Below the pieces are notes generated by a model. The model was not told where the DNA came from. It saw nothing but the letters and a program-made list of their open reading frames with translations, and did no database searches. Shown one piece after another: positions 9,802-22,815 of a stretch of 64,000 nt of DNA. The translations under genes were made by a program, and so were the position numbers. This stretch comes from Escarpia spicata (lineage: Eukaryota; Annelida; Polychaeta; Sabellida; Siboglinidae). The stretch lies in the NCBI GenBank assembly GCA_963995525.1, contig OZ023214.1, forward strand, positions 42,899,998 to 42,963,997, written 5' to 3'. Positions within the stretch are counted from its first letter, which is position 1. Each line of letters opens with the position of its first letter.

Positions 9802-12800
9802 ATGGAAATTGAAAATGAGACAGGTCTAGCGGACGACACGAATGAGTTTTCTGAGCGTATCAGCGGTACACTGACTTTCTCTGAAGAAGATGGTGCGAGC
9901 CCAGAACAAGTCAGCCCGGACTCAAAATGCAGTGCCAGTGGTTTGTGAAATTGTACTCATCAGCATGCAGGGGTGTAGCTAGGCATAAATACATGTGGAA
10001 GCACAATCATTCACCCCCCCCCCCCCCCCCGATCCCGACGCAGCCTAGGCCCCAACTTTGGGGGCTGAGTCCCCATAATTTTGGTTTTGGGGCTGGATAT
10101 AGTTTTACCTCCCAATATTTTTGCAAAAGGGTCCAGTGAACTCAAGAATGGGGGAGCACTCGAAGGGTTTTGGTGAGCCTTAGCCCTCCGCCAGCCCCAC
10201 CCCAATATTCACTACATCCTGATGCCTATGTAGAGGGGATCTGGTAGTCCAAAACTGTGTATCCATACTATCCAATTGCAATTGGGTGCATTTCGAAGCC
10301 GAAATAAAACGGAAAAAGGGAACTCGAATAACGGAAAAAACACATGAGTTCTCCGTTGGCCATTGAGCTTGGTTTCTAAAGATTTAGGCGCAGAAGAAGT
10401 TACCTTATTATTATTACATGATAAAACCCATCTCTGATTAAAAAAAGATGATATAAAAGTTTTAGCATAGCACAGCAGTTACTGCTGCCTGGAGAGCATG
10501 TTTATTTTTGCTCAAGTTGTCCTGCCAGCTCTACTATCAAACAACACATTCTACATCCTGCTGTAGCTGTGAGACTACAGAGGCTGCATCATTGGCTGTC
10601 TGTACAAGGACACACTGTTTGACCTGTAGTAGACTGAGGGGGTAGGCTATGGTAAACATGCTCACTATATGGTCACTAGTATTACGATGAAGTCAAATGT
10701 ATTGATAGGTAATTAACTTCTGGGTTTGTCGTCCCAGTGCATCTTCCAAATATTCCAGGACAGTGACTACAACAGAGAATGCTGACTTCAATGTGAACTG
10801 TGTATTTGTGCGACTGGCCCATCTTGTCTCATAAGCGAATGTAGCATGCATTCCAAGCTGGATGCCATTTTGGCAGCTCCTTCATATCACTGAGTGCATA
10901 TATTTGCCACCAAAACTCCATAATCTTCCCGTGGAACTATACACTTTGTGGCCAATGCTTTACCAGTTGTGCTGGCAGCTTCAACAAATCCAAGACATTC
11001 ACTGGGGATTCGAGAAGATTATTAATCCATTGCAGATCCTTTCTGGGAAAGATTTAAAGTGAATTATCTCACATTTATTAAAAGACACTTGAATGAATTA
11101 GTAGCATGTTTCCAGTTAGCTTCAAGAAAGGCATGTTTATGGGCGGGCGTTGGCTTTCCAGTTTTCCAAAGCTAGATCTAGGTAGTTAAGCTATGTGTCA
11201 TTCTCTAAAGTAACAGTGAGAAAGCTTATTCTTCTTAGTCAATGGCTTTTTCATGTTCTTCAGGAGTTTCAGCGGCCACAGTCTTAAATGAATTTTTGGT
11301 TTAACAAATTGATGTGGAAGCATGTGAACGTGCCACAGACTTAGTGGTTCATGGCCAACCATTAAAACTAATAATTTACAGCAATTACGCAAACTATTGC
11401 TCGCCTAACTTTTTGGCTGTGATGGACTTTTTTATAAAGTTGTGTGTGTTAATGTGTGCATGCGTGTTTGTGTGTGTGGGTGCATGCGTGAGTGTGTGTA
11501 AACTTTGTGTGAGCGAGTGGTTGGTTTGTGTGTAGTTGTTCGTGTGGTTGATGTGTGCATGCTAGATGTGGTATATGTGTGGTACGTGTATCACATAGTG
11601 AATTTTATAATTTAGAATCTTATATCAACAACATTGAAAGATAAAATTGTTTGCCATACACAAAGCACACAATAATAATAATTATATATGCACAGTTCAA
11701 GTATGCATTGTAGGTCTCGTAGTGTTCATTGATGTCATTTAATTATTTTGTTTATTTTTCTTAGATGACGGATCCTGCAGTCTGTCCATACCATTTGGGT
11801 TTGACAGTGGCAAGCATTCACATCAAGTCTCATTTGAGATTGTGGCAGCAAACACAATAAAAGAAGGCAGATCAAAATATGTGGTATGTATATATAAACA
11901 TTGTAGGTCTCGATATAAACAATGGTTACATTGCTTGTATGTAGCATACCCTTGAATGACGCCTACTGCAACAGTAAATACATTTTAAGTCTTATGCACA
12001 ATAACTTCTGTACCAACGTAATGACTTGCTAAGCATTCAAAGTCTTCATAAAACCCACCATATCTGATAATCAATATATGTAGTATGAATTGGCGAGAAA
12101 GTTGCCAACATGAGTATGTGATAAATATTGGTACCTTATGAGGATTGCAAATTTTTATGAACTGTTACGTATAGTGTATGTTTTATAATTCACTGATAAG
12201 TTAGTAATAACTATCAAATAAAGGAAGTTGAAGAAGCATGCACTTTAAAAAATTTAATACTACACCAACAATTTATTCTCTGTACTCACAATAGATTGTA
12301 CATTACAGTTGTACACGATCCAGATTCTGCGGGATTCAACGACTGATCCATCTCCTGTAGTTGTCGACAGACGTTACTCGGACTTTGAGAAACTCAATAC
12401 AAGTCTGCGCCAGAAATTTGCAGAACTGATGTCCGAGATTGTGTTTCCAAAAAAGGTTCTCATGGGTAACTTCAAGCCGGAAACGATCGCGCTGCGGAGC
12501 CGTGCTTTTGAACAGTACCTGACGCACGTGTACTCCATCGATCTCTTGTTGTTTTCGAAGCAGTTCGCCGACTTCTTCTACGGTGCTCACCTGGCCACGG
12601 CCCACACACACATCTTGAATGGTCAGTACAAGGACTGCATGCCGTTGCTCCGGTCTGTGTTACAAATCCAACAGAAGTTGCTGGGAGAGTCGCATCGTGA
12701 CATCATTTTGACGCTCTGCACCATGGTGGCAGCACTGTACGCTCTCGAGGACGATTTGCAAACACTGTCATTGGTGCTGGTGGCGCTGAAGTGCATCGGT

Positions 12801-12992
12801 TCAGACGAACACAACTGCCATCTGGTGCCACTGCTGCAGGTGGGTGTGCGACTGTGTTGGAAGCTCGGCAAGGACAAGAAGGATTTGGAGGAACATCTTC
12901 ACCTGCTCAAGTCACATGGTCTCAATGTCGATAGCGCACCCGCATTGCTCGAACTTGTCATCAACACAATTCACACCCAGTCGACTGCATAG
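9802..12992 (+). CDS. Sorting nexin, SNX20/SNX21-like (PX domain plus helical C-terminus)
   Basis: Coding exons are 9802-9940, 11765-11883 and 12309-12992. Phases match: the first junction splits a GAT codon, the second is phase 0. The product is 313 aa, near SNX20 size. Residues 1-60 are acidic and Ser-rich. A PX domain spans about 66-173, with RRYSDF at 107-112 (the first Arg is the usual phosphoinositide 3-phosphate ligand) and a PKK loop at 133-135. The C-terminal ~140 residues are all-helical, like the PXB/TPR-like region of SNX20 and SNX21. These proteins bind endosomal phosphoinositides and cargo or adaptor proteins. The ATG at 9802 is chosen because it follows an in-frame stretch without homology and the acidic start fits the family. 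No breaks are seen. Which of SNX20 or SNX21 it is orthologous to cannot be told. Confidence 0.88.
9960..10225. repeat. Dispersed repeat with poly-C run, in SNX intron 1
   Basis: It begins GGGGTGTAGCTAGGCATAAA, has a pure C run of about 18 at 10014-10030 and C-rich surroundings, and ends near CACCCCAATATTCACTACATCC. GGGCGTAGCTAGG-type starts are common to short interspersed repeats in marine invertebrates (from memory). Non-coding. Confidence 0.4.
10700..11390 (-). pseudogene. hAT/ZMYM1-type transposase relic
   Basis: On the minus strand 10736-10875 reads YETRWASRTNTQFTLKSAFS followed by VVTVLEYLEDALG. This resembles the T-RW-(S/A)R..A.K.....I...L block of hAT-derived and ZMYM1-like proteins. 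About 11220-11300 reads NSFKTVAAETPEEHEKAI, possibly part of the same protein. Several stops interrupt the frames. The relic lies in intron 1 of the SNX gene, opposite to it. Confidence 0.35.
11440..11575. repeat. Impure TG-rich microsatellite
   Basis: Irregular runs of GTGTGT, GTGTGCATGCGTG and TTGTGTGTG in SNX intron 1, 190 bp before exon 2. Confidence 0.6.
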
Positions 12993-14050
12993 TCGCATAA
13001 TTAGGGCTGTCATGATTTATCAAAGTATTGCGATAAATTTCTCGCAGTGAGTTACACAAAATGTTATTGTATTGAATGTTGAAACTACGTCAATTGCAAA
13101 GTACGCATTGCCATGGGAAATTGTTTTGAGTCCACCCATATGGCACAACTGCTTCCTGTCAAAATCACAAAGGGCACATTTGATTATTAAATACAGCTGA
13201 ACGTCACTTTGCATCCACTTCAGTAATACAGCCACCTCGCAATTAAGGTCACCCCAGGAAAGTCCCAAAATATTTGTGTAACCGTAAAATATAGTGTGGT
13301 TACCTCACTACTCGGGTGACTTTGGCCGAGGGTGACCTTAATAATGATGTTCCGCTGTAGTGTTTTCGGCCTTACTTTACAACTGTATAATGTGGTGCAA
13401 GTAAATTGTTTCACTAAAGCCATGTATTACAATACATTTTGTGACACACATTTATATAGTGTATCATTACAGCCCTGTATAGTGTATTATTACAGCCCTA
13501 GATACGCATAATTACTCTTAATATATTTTTACTTCACTGAGCAAGTTTGACAAAAACAATTGTTATGCACAAGAATTACATTAATTGTATGGTGCAACTT
13601 GTTAACAAACTAATTACACGTATGTTTGTTCACAAACAGGTGCATCATAGTCTGTTGTGTTTTCTCTCTGTGATGTAACAAACCTCGTAAAGCTATTTTC
13701 TGCTATCTAATCTGGCTCGAGGTACCAGAAGATAATTTATTTTTGTTATCACCAAAAAACTAGTTCAGACAGTGTTTTCCATTCAGGAAAGAGTAAGTGG
13801 AATGTTTAATTGACCTAATGTTATGCAATCCATGTTGAGATGTCTGGTGCTTGATGACTCGTCGCGAAGTAACGAGGATGCAAAAATTGTTGAATGGTAA
13901 ACATTGATACCGGTTGTTAGCCAAAAAATGTAAATTGATAAAATTACATCACAGTGCATTTTTGATAAACAAGTACATATACAACGTGTTAACGCTAGAT
14001 GAGTTGAATAAATATGCATCAATGTTATAAATTTGCTGAATTTAGTAGAT
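12993..14050. other. 3' flank of SNX gene, no gene seen
   Basis: AT-rich sequence following the SNX stop. About 13445-13500 has a short duplication (ATAGTGTAT(C/T)ATTACAGCCCT). An AATAAA at about 14008 could be a polyadenylation signal, but it is 1 kb from the stop. Confidence 0.35.
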
Positions 14051-14149
14051 TTATATGTGGCATTTAATTCACTATGAGATGATAATAGATGACAGGAGCG
14101 TGTATTTTTATATCTTGCCAGAATGTATTCGTGAGTTCAATGAGGAAAA

Positions 14150-14545
14150 ACAATTGTCAGTTGGTAATATAACAGGTGATAAGGAAGCTACATTTAAGAG
14201 TGATGTTCCTCTATACTGCAAAATGTCATTGCTAACAATTATGCATAATTTGTACTTATACCAGTACGTATATATACTAATGATACAAAATGTGTCAGTT
14301 AGCAATATTTTATTACTACAACAGATGATAAGAAGGTTAAATTTAAAAGTGATGTTTCCGCATACTGGAAAATGTCATTGCTAACCATTGAGCATAATTT
14401 GTAGTTATAGTTATCCTGGTGATATAAAATGTGTCAGTTTGTAATTTTTTTTTACTAAACAAATGATAAGGCTTGATTTAAAATTGACATTGCCCAAACT
14501 GCAAAATGTCATTGCAAACCATTAAGCGTTTGTATATATAGGTGC
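14150..14545. repeat. Three diverged tandem units of about 134-149 bp
   Basis: AAATGTCATTGC(T/A)AAC recurs at about 14221, 14370 and 14504. Flanking words are also shared (GATGATAAG.A, TTTAAAAGTGATGTT, ATAATTTGTA.TTATA, AAAATGTGTCAGTT). The open frame at 14055-14384 simply runs through the repeat. Confidence 0.6.
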
Positions 14546-15340
14546 GCTTGCATGAGATGCTTGTAGATAAAGGATGATCCTGTGTCTTGGTGAAACTGGC
14601 TTGCCATTATAAAATAACTTGGGAAATGTTTAATCCTTAGTACTACTATTTGCATGGCTAATGTACCATATAACACAACCATATTCAGCAGGGTTGTAAA
14701 TCTTCACACCATGTCAGTAATTTAAGATGTTGGTTCAAATGGTTAGTTGTTGCTGTGGATAGAAATTGTGCTAAACGAATTTGAACCCTGGAAAAATAAT
14801 TTATTATAATACCTCGTACACGAATTACGCAATATCGCATGAAGTTGTTTAGTATTTAGTAAAATCATTGGAAATGTTAGTATTATGGTTTGTTAAACAA
14901 CACTGGTCATATCCAAAGTTGACTAAGTTGTTATTGAATACTGGAATGGGCTAGCATTAAAATTACTATAAAATCAAGAATATTGGTGAAACATGCATTC
15001 ATGTTTCAAGCAGTTGTACCTGGTAACAATGTCTAAATGCAACCAATACCTACATCTAATATACCAGCATGTACAGGTTTATTTATATTTTAATATTTAT
15101 TTGTTTGTGAAAAGCTACCGGTAGCCTTATGCATACTAAAATAAACCATGATTTCTGTTTGTCTGTCCCTGGTGGATACCCCAAAATATGTATATTTTAT
15201 CACTAGCAGGATAGTAGTGTTTTTTGTCATTTAACAATATTTTGTTGGTTAATATACAAGTTAGTTTGATATGATGTATGTTCAGTATGAAAATTGTGCA
15301 CCTGTAATATGAACATTTTTTATGGATTCCTGATTTAAAA

Positions 15341-15900
15341 AAATGGGCCAAGAGGCCCTGAAGTCCTTTGGACTATATGTGACCCTGGCTGACCAAATGA
15401 GTGATAAGTCGGAAAAATTGTAACATTGTTTTCTTACATCCTTGTAAAGGTTGGGTAGGGTGTTTTACACGGTTTCAAAAATTATGACTGCTACAAAAAT
15501 TGGCGAAGTTATGGAGCATTGAACATGGTAGGGGTCAAAAAGTGAAAATGAAGAAAACGGCTGTTGACATTTTACATTATACACCGACATAAATTCAGTG
15601 CCAGTGATCAGAGATAGGGAAATATCCACTTATAAATAGAGATCAGTGCAGGAGGCTTACAGCAGTAGGGAAATACTAGGAAAATTTTGCCTTTGGGGGG
15701 ACCTCGAGTTGCCCATAGAATGATTAAATCAAATACAGATTTCTCGTGTGCGGCAATACCCTAAGATACGTCTATGCAAAATTAGAGAAAAAGTTGCTGA
15801 ATTGTTTTTGAGATATGGCAGCTAACAGTGCACAGCAGATGTGGAGTGATGGCATAAGTCCGTCGGACCTTAGGCCCAAAGGACTAAAAATCAAACGTGC
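15341..15900. mobile_element. Composite dispersed repeat: module A followed by module B
   Basis: 15341-15595 matches the repeat at 1862-2150, and 15690-15850 matches single units of the 3370-4275 array. The two modules are adjacent here, so the 1.8-4.3 kb pieces look like a disrupted or expanded version of the same element. The left edge has AAGTCCTTTGGACTA and the right edge GGCCCAAAGGACTAAAA, a short inverted match. No ORF. Confidence 0.65.
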
Positions 15901-15959
15901 TATATTTATCTAGCACATTCTGCTCAGGTGTGTGAACGTATTGTCAAGGAAACTTGATT

Positions 15960-16300
15960 TTCAATTCCGAATATATCGGCCATGTCACAGCGTAGTGGTC
16001 AGAGTAATGGACTCTCAATCGAGATAGTCCAAGTTCAAATCTTCTTATTGGGCAATTTTGTTCACTCCACATGGCTCCAGTTCACTCGGCTGTATGAATG
16101 AGTCCCTGGCGATTGACAGCGGTGGACATCTGTGTACAAGTAGTTTTTGTGCTATAATTGAAGCAAGGCTAAATGCTACCCAAAGAAGTCGAGATGGTGT
16201 TCGGTTGAGCAGGTTTGGCAGGGAATGTAGTGTAATTGCATTGATCAGTCCTAAGGTATGGATGTCATGCTTTATGAAAACTTATCTTTACTGAGCTGAT
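15960..16300 (+). mobile_element. tRNA-derived SINE, family 1
   Basis: The head has an A-box-like TAGTGGTCAGAGT and a B-box-like AGTTCAAATCT 35-40 bases later. The body shares with 26461-26765 the words TTCACTC.(G/A)CTG.ATGAATGAGT, GTGGA(C/T)AT.TGTGTAC and GTCGA(G/A)ATGGTGTTC(G/A)GTTGA.CAGGT. The tail carries a diverged form of the family end. Expected polymerase III type promoter; not a functional tRNA. Confidence 0.65.
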
Positions 16301-17130
16301 GAAGCTCGACCAAAACATTGATGTGAATCATATTTTTATATGTAAGTTACATTATTTGTGTCCGTGCATTTGGAACGTCTAATTGTTGAAGCTGCTTTTA
16401 CATGCTAATGTTCTGCTTTGTTTAGTTTTATAGTGAAACTACTTTTATTAATAGTATTATTTAAATAATTTATGTGCAATAACAAGAGTTTAATATACAC
16501 CCCAGCTGATTCACATGGAAAAATTGCGTTTTATTTTAAGGTATGGTACTTGTTTGTAATGCAAATACTTGTTATATTTATAATATAGAATATGTATTGG
16601 AAAATAAACCATATATATTCTGTACGTGTGTTTTTGAATGTCAGAAACTAATTTATCTTTAATGTAACAGAGTGTTGCATTTGTACATATTCTTCACAGT
16701 ATAAACTATTTTTAAAACGTTCTATTTCTGCTTCCTAATATCTACTTTCAATACAGTTTATTAGATAATCTTCTCTTTAATACCACATGTCAATACATAA
16801 GATGTTTGTGGCTATAATAACATGTGTTACATCTATTAATTAACTGGTTGGAGATAACAAAACTCCACAATAATGAAACTGTTCAAGCCAAGAATGGCTT
16901 CATTTGTTAGTGATGTCAGCATTGTACACAGACTGTGTCTTGTGGTGAGTTTTCGCACTTTGTTGGTATTTTATTGTCACCTGAGCATTTGAATCAGGTA
17001 GCATCGTCATCCAGCAATATGTCATATTGAAATTAAATGGGTAGTGCCATCTGATGTACCGAGGTAGTATTATGCTGTGTTTTGGATGGGACTTCACGTT
17101 TTGGAGACAACAGTCACCGCTCGAAACCAT
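16300..17130. other. Intergenic AT-rich stretch between convergent SNX and INTS8
   Basis: No recognisable gene or repeat. It separates the 3' ends of the two convergent genes. Confidence 0.4.
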
Positions 17131-17132
17131 GT

Positions 17133-17138
17133 TTTATT
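17133..17138 (-). terminator. Candidate INTS8 polyadenylation signal
   Basis: TTTATT on the given strand reads AATAAA on the minus strand, about 177 bases past the INTS8 stop codon. The position suits a short 3' UTR. Confidence 0.45.
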
Positions 17139-17314
17139 ATCACAATGAATCAATGTGACCCTTGTGCATTTGATTAGTAACAACAGTCAATTAAATTTTC
17201 AAAAACACAGCATATATTAGTACCTGAATACTTAAGGTGGCGGTATCCAAATGACACTGCTCCCTGATTCAAATGCTCTGGCTACATTGAAAATACAGTG
17301 GTCCAGTGTTTGTT

Positions 17315-17431
17315 TCACAAGTACTGCTTGGCGAGGGTTCGTAGGAAGCGTGCCTTGCGTAGCTTGGCTGCCTCATACAGGATCTCTGGTGGGTTGCTGG
17401 AGTTGAGCTCTAGCCGACCTATGGCCTTCAA
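17315..17431 (-). CDS. INTS8: INTS8 last coding exon
   Basis: 38 codons then TGA at 17317-17315. It encodes the conserved C-terminus LKAIGRLELNSSNPPEILYE, then AAKLRKARFLRTLAKQYL. The PPEIL segment lies where human INTS8 has the EVL residues whose deletion is reported in a neurodevelopmental disorder. The acceptor is TTTGTTGCAG. The preceding 1.7-kb intron holds the 37-bp minisatellite. Confidence 0.9.
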   Translation of the reverse strand: MKAIGRLELNSSNPPEILYEAAKLRKARFLRTLAKQYL

Positions 17432-20400
17432 CTGCAACAAACACCATCTGATCACCACATACTGTTATACACCACGCAGACCATCTCATTATGATATACT
17501 GCTAGACACCATACAGACCATATCACTATCATATACTGCTAGACACCATACAGACCATCTCATTATCATATACTGTTAGACACCATACAGACCATCTCAT
17601 TATCATATACTGCTAGACACCATACAGACCATCTCATTATCCTATACTGCTAGACACCATACAGACCATCTCATTATCATATACTGCTAGACACCATACA
17701 GACCATCTCATTATCCTATACTGCTAGACACCATACATACCATCTCATTATCCTATACTGCTAGACACCATACAGACCATCTCATTATCATATACTGTTA
17801 GACACCATACAGACCATATCATTATTATATACTACTAGACACCATACAAACCATAATTATGATTATCATATACTGCTAGACACCATGAACACCATCTCAT
17901 TATCATATACTGCTAGACACCATCTTGTTATTATCTACTGCTAGACACCATGAACACCATCTCATTATCATATACTGCAAGACACCATGAACACCATCTC
18001 ATTTTCATATACTGCTAGACACCATCTCATTATCATATACTGCTAGACACCATGAACACCATCTCATTATCATATACTGCAAGACACCATGAACACCATC
18101 TCATTTTCATATACTGCTAGACACCATCTCATTATCATATATTGCTAGACACCATGAACACCATCTCATTATCATATACTGCTATACACCATGAACACCA
18201 TCTCATTATCATATACTGCCAGACACAATGAACACAATCTCATTATCATATACTGCAAGACACCATGAACACCATCTCATTTTCATATACTGCTAGACAC
18301 CATCTCATTATCATATACTTCTAGACACCATGAACACCATCTCATTATTATATACTGCAAGACACCATCTCATTATCATATACTGCTAGACACAATGAAC
18401 ACCATCTCATTATCATATATTGCTAGACACCATGAACACCATCTCATTATCATATACTGCTAGACACAATGAACACCATCTCGTTATTATATACAGCTAG
18501 ACCCAATGAACACTATCTCATTACCATATACTGCTAGGCACCATCTCATTATCATACTGCTAGACACCATATACACCATCTCATTACCATATACTGCTAG
18601 ACACCATGAACACCATCTCATTACCATATACTGCTAGACACCATGAACACCATCTCATTACCATATACTGCTACACATCATCACATTGTGCTCTATGAAT
18701 GAATTAGTTTGGCTTAATAAAAAGTAATACTTTTGCTAAGAGTGAATTTTTATTATTATCTTATGTTTTTTAACATTGATAAAAACAGTAGTTTTATAAA
18801 AAATATTACTTTTTATTCTGTCAAATTACTTCATTACCCAAATTAATATATTGTGTTAAAAAAAATATTGTTTACTTCTGAAAATGAGGTCAAGACGGGT
18901 AACGATGGAGTGCAGACCTTATGCGTAAGGTGTGCCTATAATCCATACATGGGGAAGAGGGTTGTTTTTTCATGATAATAGAGTTATGCACATATAATTT
19001 GTAGATAATCCCTTGCCTAACAACGTTGAGGTTTTTCTATAGCAAAGTAATATAGCCTTCGTTTTAGGATGAGATTTTCTGGGAAGGTTAAAACTATGCT
19101 GATGGAATGGTGTATAAAGCACACATACAGCAACTCGTTTCTTGTCCACTTCTCCTCTCCTTGTATGCAAGTCTGAGAGTCATGGTTAAAGAAACTGACC
19201 CAGCCGAAATCTAGGTTGCCTACAAATCAGTCTGCCACTGAAAATTTTAATCATTCACCGAAAATAGCTGCTAGAAAAGATTACACAAATACTAATGTCT
19301 ATTTTACTGCTCACTGCACCAACTTTCTTGAAGGCTTCCGATTTCAAATATTTTGGTGTGACGTTTTTACCTTAAAAGCATGCCTCGTCAGTAGCTGGAC
19401 TCAATTACAAAATATTCACTGTTAATGCCTTCTCATTTATCTTGGAATATTGCACAAGTGGATGGAAAGTAGTGGGAAAATCCATCCACTTTGAAGTGAA
19501 TTTTTTGACATAATGTTTAGTCTTGTATGTTTAAACATGTAATCTGAAGATATCTGATAAGTGTAGATGGAATATTGTTGCACTCACGATAAGCCCATGG
19601 CTTCCTAATCCACCTCCCATGTTATTGTTTTGTGGAAAAATATTGAACATTTTGTTTTGGAGGGAAATCTATTTAAATACCATATTCGATTGATATATTT
19701 AAATATCGACACCAACACAAGCAGTTTATTATTAATTACGTTTAAAATTGCGACTAAAACTGTTTTTGTTATATAATTTTGACATTAAAAAAATATTTTG
19801 TGTTGTAAAGGTTGGTGGTAAACAAGCTGGCCTAGTTCCAGACACCCATAGCAAGGATACTGATCAAGAATTCAAGGATCGCCGCATCCCAAATACAGTC
19901 ATAGCAGCCATCCATTGCATCATGGGAAGTCTTCTCTTGCAGTGCTTTGAATGCTGTCGCGTAATCTACCTCATCAAGGAACTGGCACAGAACTGCCACC
20001 TAGAGGTAAAACAATGAACACGACCAATACTAAACAACCTGTTTTTTTTTCAGATAGGACAATTAGCCACCTTTTAAAGCTGATCGCCATCAGATCATGC
20101 ATAGAACTGTTCACATAAAACAAAGTTGCAAAGCTTGCATGGCTTGAACTGCGAAGTTGTGGTTATTTTAAGTGTCATCATGAGTAATTTTAAGTGCCAT
20201 CATAAGAGATGAACACAGTAAGTATGATTTTGAGATTCCTTCGAGGTTCACTTACATGGGAGTGACACTGCAGATATGAGCAGCACTTGATCATGTGCTT
20301 GTAGATCTGAAACCGTTGATTTTCTCATGTAACAAACATTGCACACTTTGTTCTTCGTTCTAAAATAAACATTTAAAAAGAACAGTGCGAAAGTTATTTC

Positions 20401-22777
20401 AACAATACAAATGCAGCTGTCCTACGTCGTTTACCAGGGCAGCTGTCATGTGTCGACTGCCATGTGTCAACCAACACGTCAGCTTCATATGTCAGCTACT
20501 AGGACTGTTGTCCTCTTTACCTGGCATTGTCTGACTCTCAGAAGAAAAACTGGCTGGATGACATCATAGAGTGGACCAGTCTACTTGTACCCCGACTGAC
20601 CCTGCAGCATACCGCAGAAAACAGGCCAGACTGGTGCAGACTGACAGTGGACATGATACTCCTATGACCATCCCGTTCAAAGGATATTGACTGAATGAGT
20701 GGGTTACTGAGTGAGTGCGGGAGTGGGAGAGTGAGTGAGTGAGTGAGTGAGTAAGCAAGTGGGTGACTGAGTGGGTGGGTGAATGAGTGAGTGCTTGATT
20801 GAGTGAGTGCTTGATTGAGAGAGTGAGTGGGTCAATGAATGAGTGACTGGGTGAGTACATGAATGAATGGGTGACTGGGTGAATGAGTTGGTGAGTGAGT
20901 CAATGAGTGAGTGAGTGAGTGAGTGAGTGAGTGAGTGAGTGAGTGAGTGAGTGAGTGAGTGACTGACTGACTGAGTGAGTGAGACTGACCTGGTCATCGT
21001 AGGTGTTCTTGGTGACTGGCTGAGTGAAGTAGTCGGTAGTGAGCACGCCAACCTCAAGGTAGAACTTGAGAGCCTGGGCGTACTGGCCGTGACCTGCAAC
21101 AGACCCACACTTCATGTCCCCAAACATCTCACATTGTGGCAGCTTACCCACAGATATAATGAACAACAGACACAAGTAATAACTTATACAAGGAACAACA
21201 GACACAAGGAATAACAGACACAAGGAATGACAGACACAAGGAATGACAGACACAAGGAACGACAGACACAAAGAACAACAGATATAAGGAAGAGCTTGGC
21301 CAAGTTCCAATGTGTTCTTTATGGCCAAGTTCCACTGTATGTACAACAATGCACTGGTGCGAGTACAAATCTTGTGTACTAAAATTGTATGCCATTTTAG
21401 CAAAAACCTGAACAAATTCTTCCGTAATATAGCAATATTCTAAATCTCTAATACATGTGTTCAATGTCGTTGAAACAAACTGTTAGAAAAGTAATTTTGA
21501 GTGAAGTACTTATGACAATAGACCAGCAAAATACCAATCTCATACAAAGACACCTATGTCAAAACCATGTATCCTATCTGTGCTGTGCATAGGATTCTAT
21601 CATCGCCAGAGCGTGTCACATGAATCAGTGTGAGATCAGGTAGTGTATTAAAAAAGGCCAAGAGGATTAGAACACTCATTAGATTGCAATTACGTACACA
21701 GTTAATGAGATAAGCAACTGAATATGTTGAATGCATATAACAAAAACTGACTTACCATAGTAGATATCAGCTTGAGTGCGCAGCCAGGAAGGTTGACACG
21801 GCTCTAAGCTTAGAGCATGCTCAAGTACCGTGGCAACAGCTTCAGAGACAGCAGCGACATCTATTGAGCTGACACTGACGAGGGCTGTCGGCCAGAGCGT
21901 TATATAGTCACTCGAAATCTCACACGAGATGTTGTCCTACAGGAATGCAATAAAAAATTTGTAAAGTGAGCATCAGATAAAATATAGCCAAACTATAGAT
22001 GGTGTGTGTGTGTAATAATATAACAGTGGAGAGTCACTATGTTGTAATAACCTAATCATATAACCACTTTTAATCACATAATCACTTTTAATAGAGCGCA
22101 GCGATTCAGTGATAAGCACCCCGCTTGGCTTACCGGCACTCTGTCTCAGTTCAACACCCGGACCAGGCAAGCATGGTATATTTCGTGTAAAAACAGGCTC
22201 TCAACATTGGGGACTGTGTATCCGTCGTGACTCGAAGATCATGTTAATGTCGGTCCCATATCAATGAGGGACGTAAAAGAACTACTGAGGATGACATGCA
22301 CCCTGGCATTGACCACCCTCTGTGCCAACAATAGAAAGGTCGATAAATTTATGAAAAAGGCTGATTATTTGAATGAGGCCTAATAAGACATAACATTCTA
22401 ACCACAAAATACACAAACTAGTCAGTTAATTGCTGAGTGCTGGAAACAACTAGAACTAGAAAATGGTGAAACAAGTCAAAAACGTCCGCCTGTTGATGTT
22501 TTGAATTTTATTCATCCTACTTTGGTGCCTTTCAGGAGAAAAGCCTTTGGTACCTATTTAGATTGACAATCCAATGCTCTAACACTACACCACTCCACCC
22601 GCCATCTCCAGTTGCACTTATAATAATTATTTATTTCCTTGCAATCGTGAGATTGAATAAAATACGAGAAACAAGATAAAACATTCATTTGTTAAAACTA
22701 GTACAGTGTACATTTGGTTAGAAAATAAATTAAGTTAAAAAAAACAGTAAAAAAAATATACATGAATTATATATATC

Positions 22778-22815
<38 letters not shown>

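Noticed and set aside
17455..18690. CRISPR-like array
   Set aside because: Regular repeats without unique spacers, in a eukaryotic intron; it is a minisatellite.
20704..21415. Long minus-strand frames rich in Leu-Thr-His-Ser
   Set aside because: They are translations of the (ACTC)n microsatellite. The only real coding part is INTS8 exon 21 at 21093-20990.
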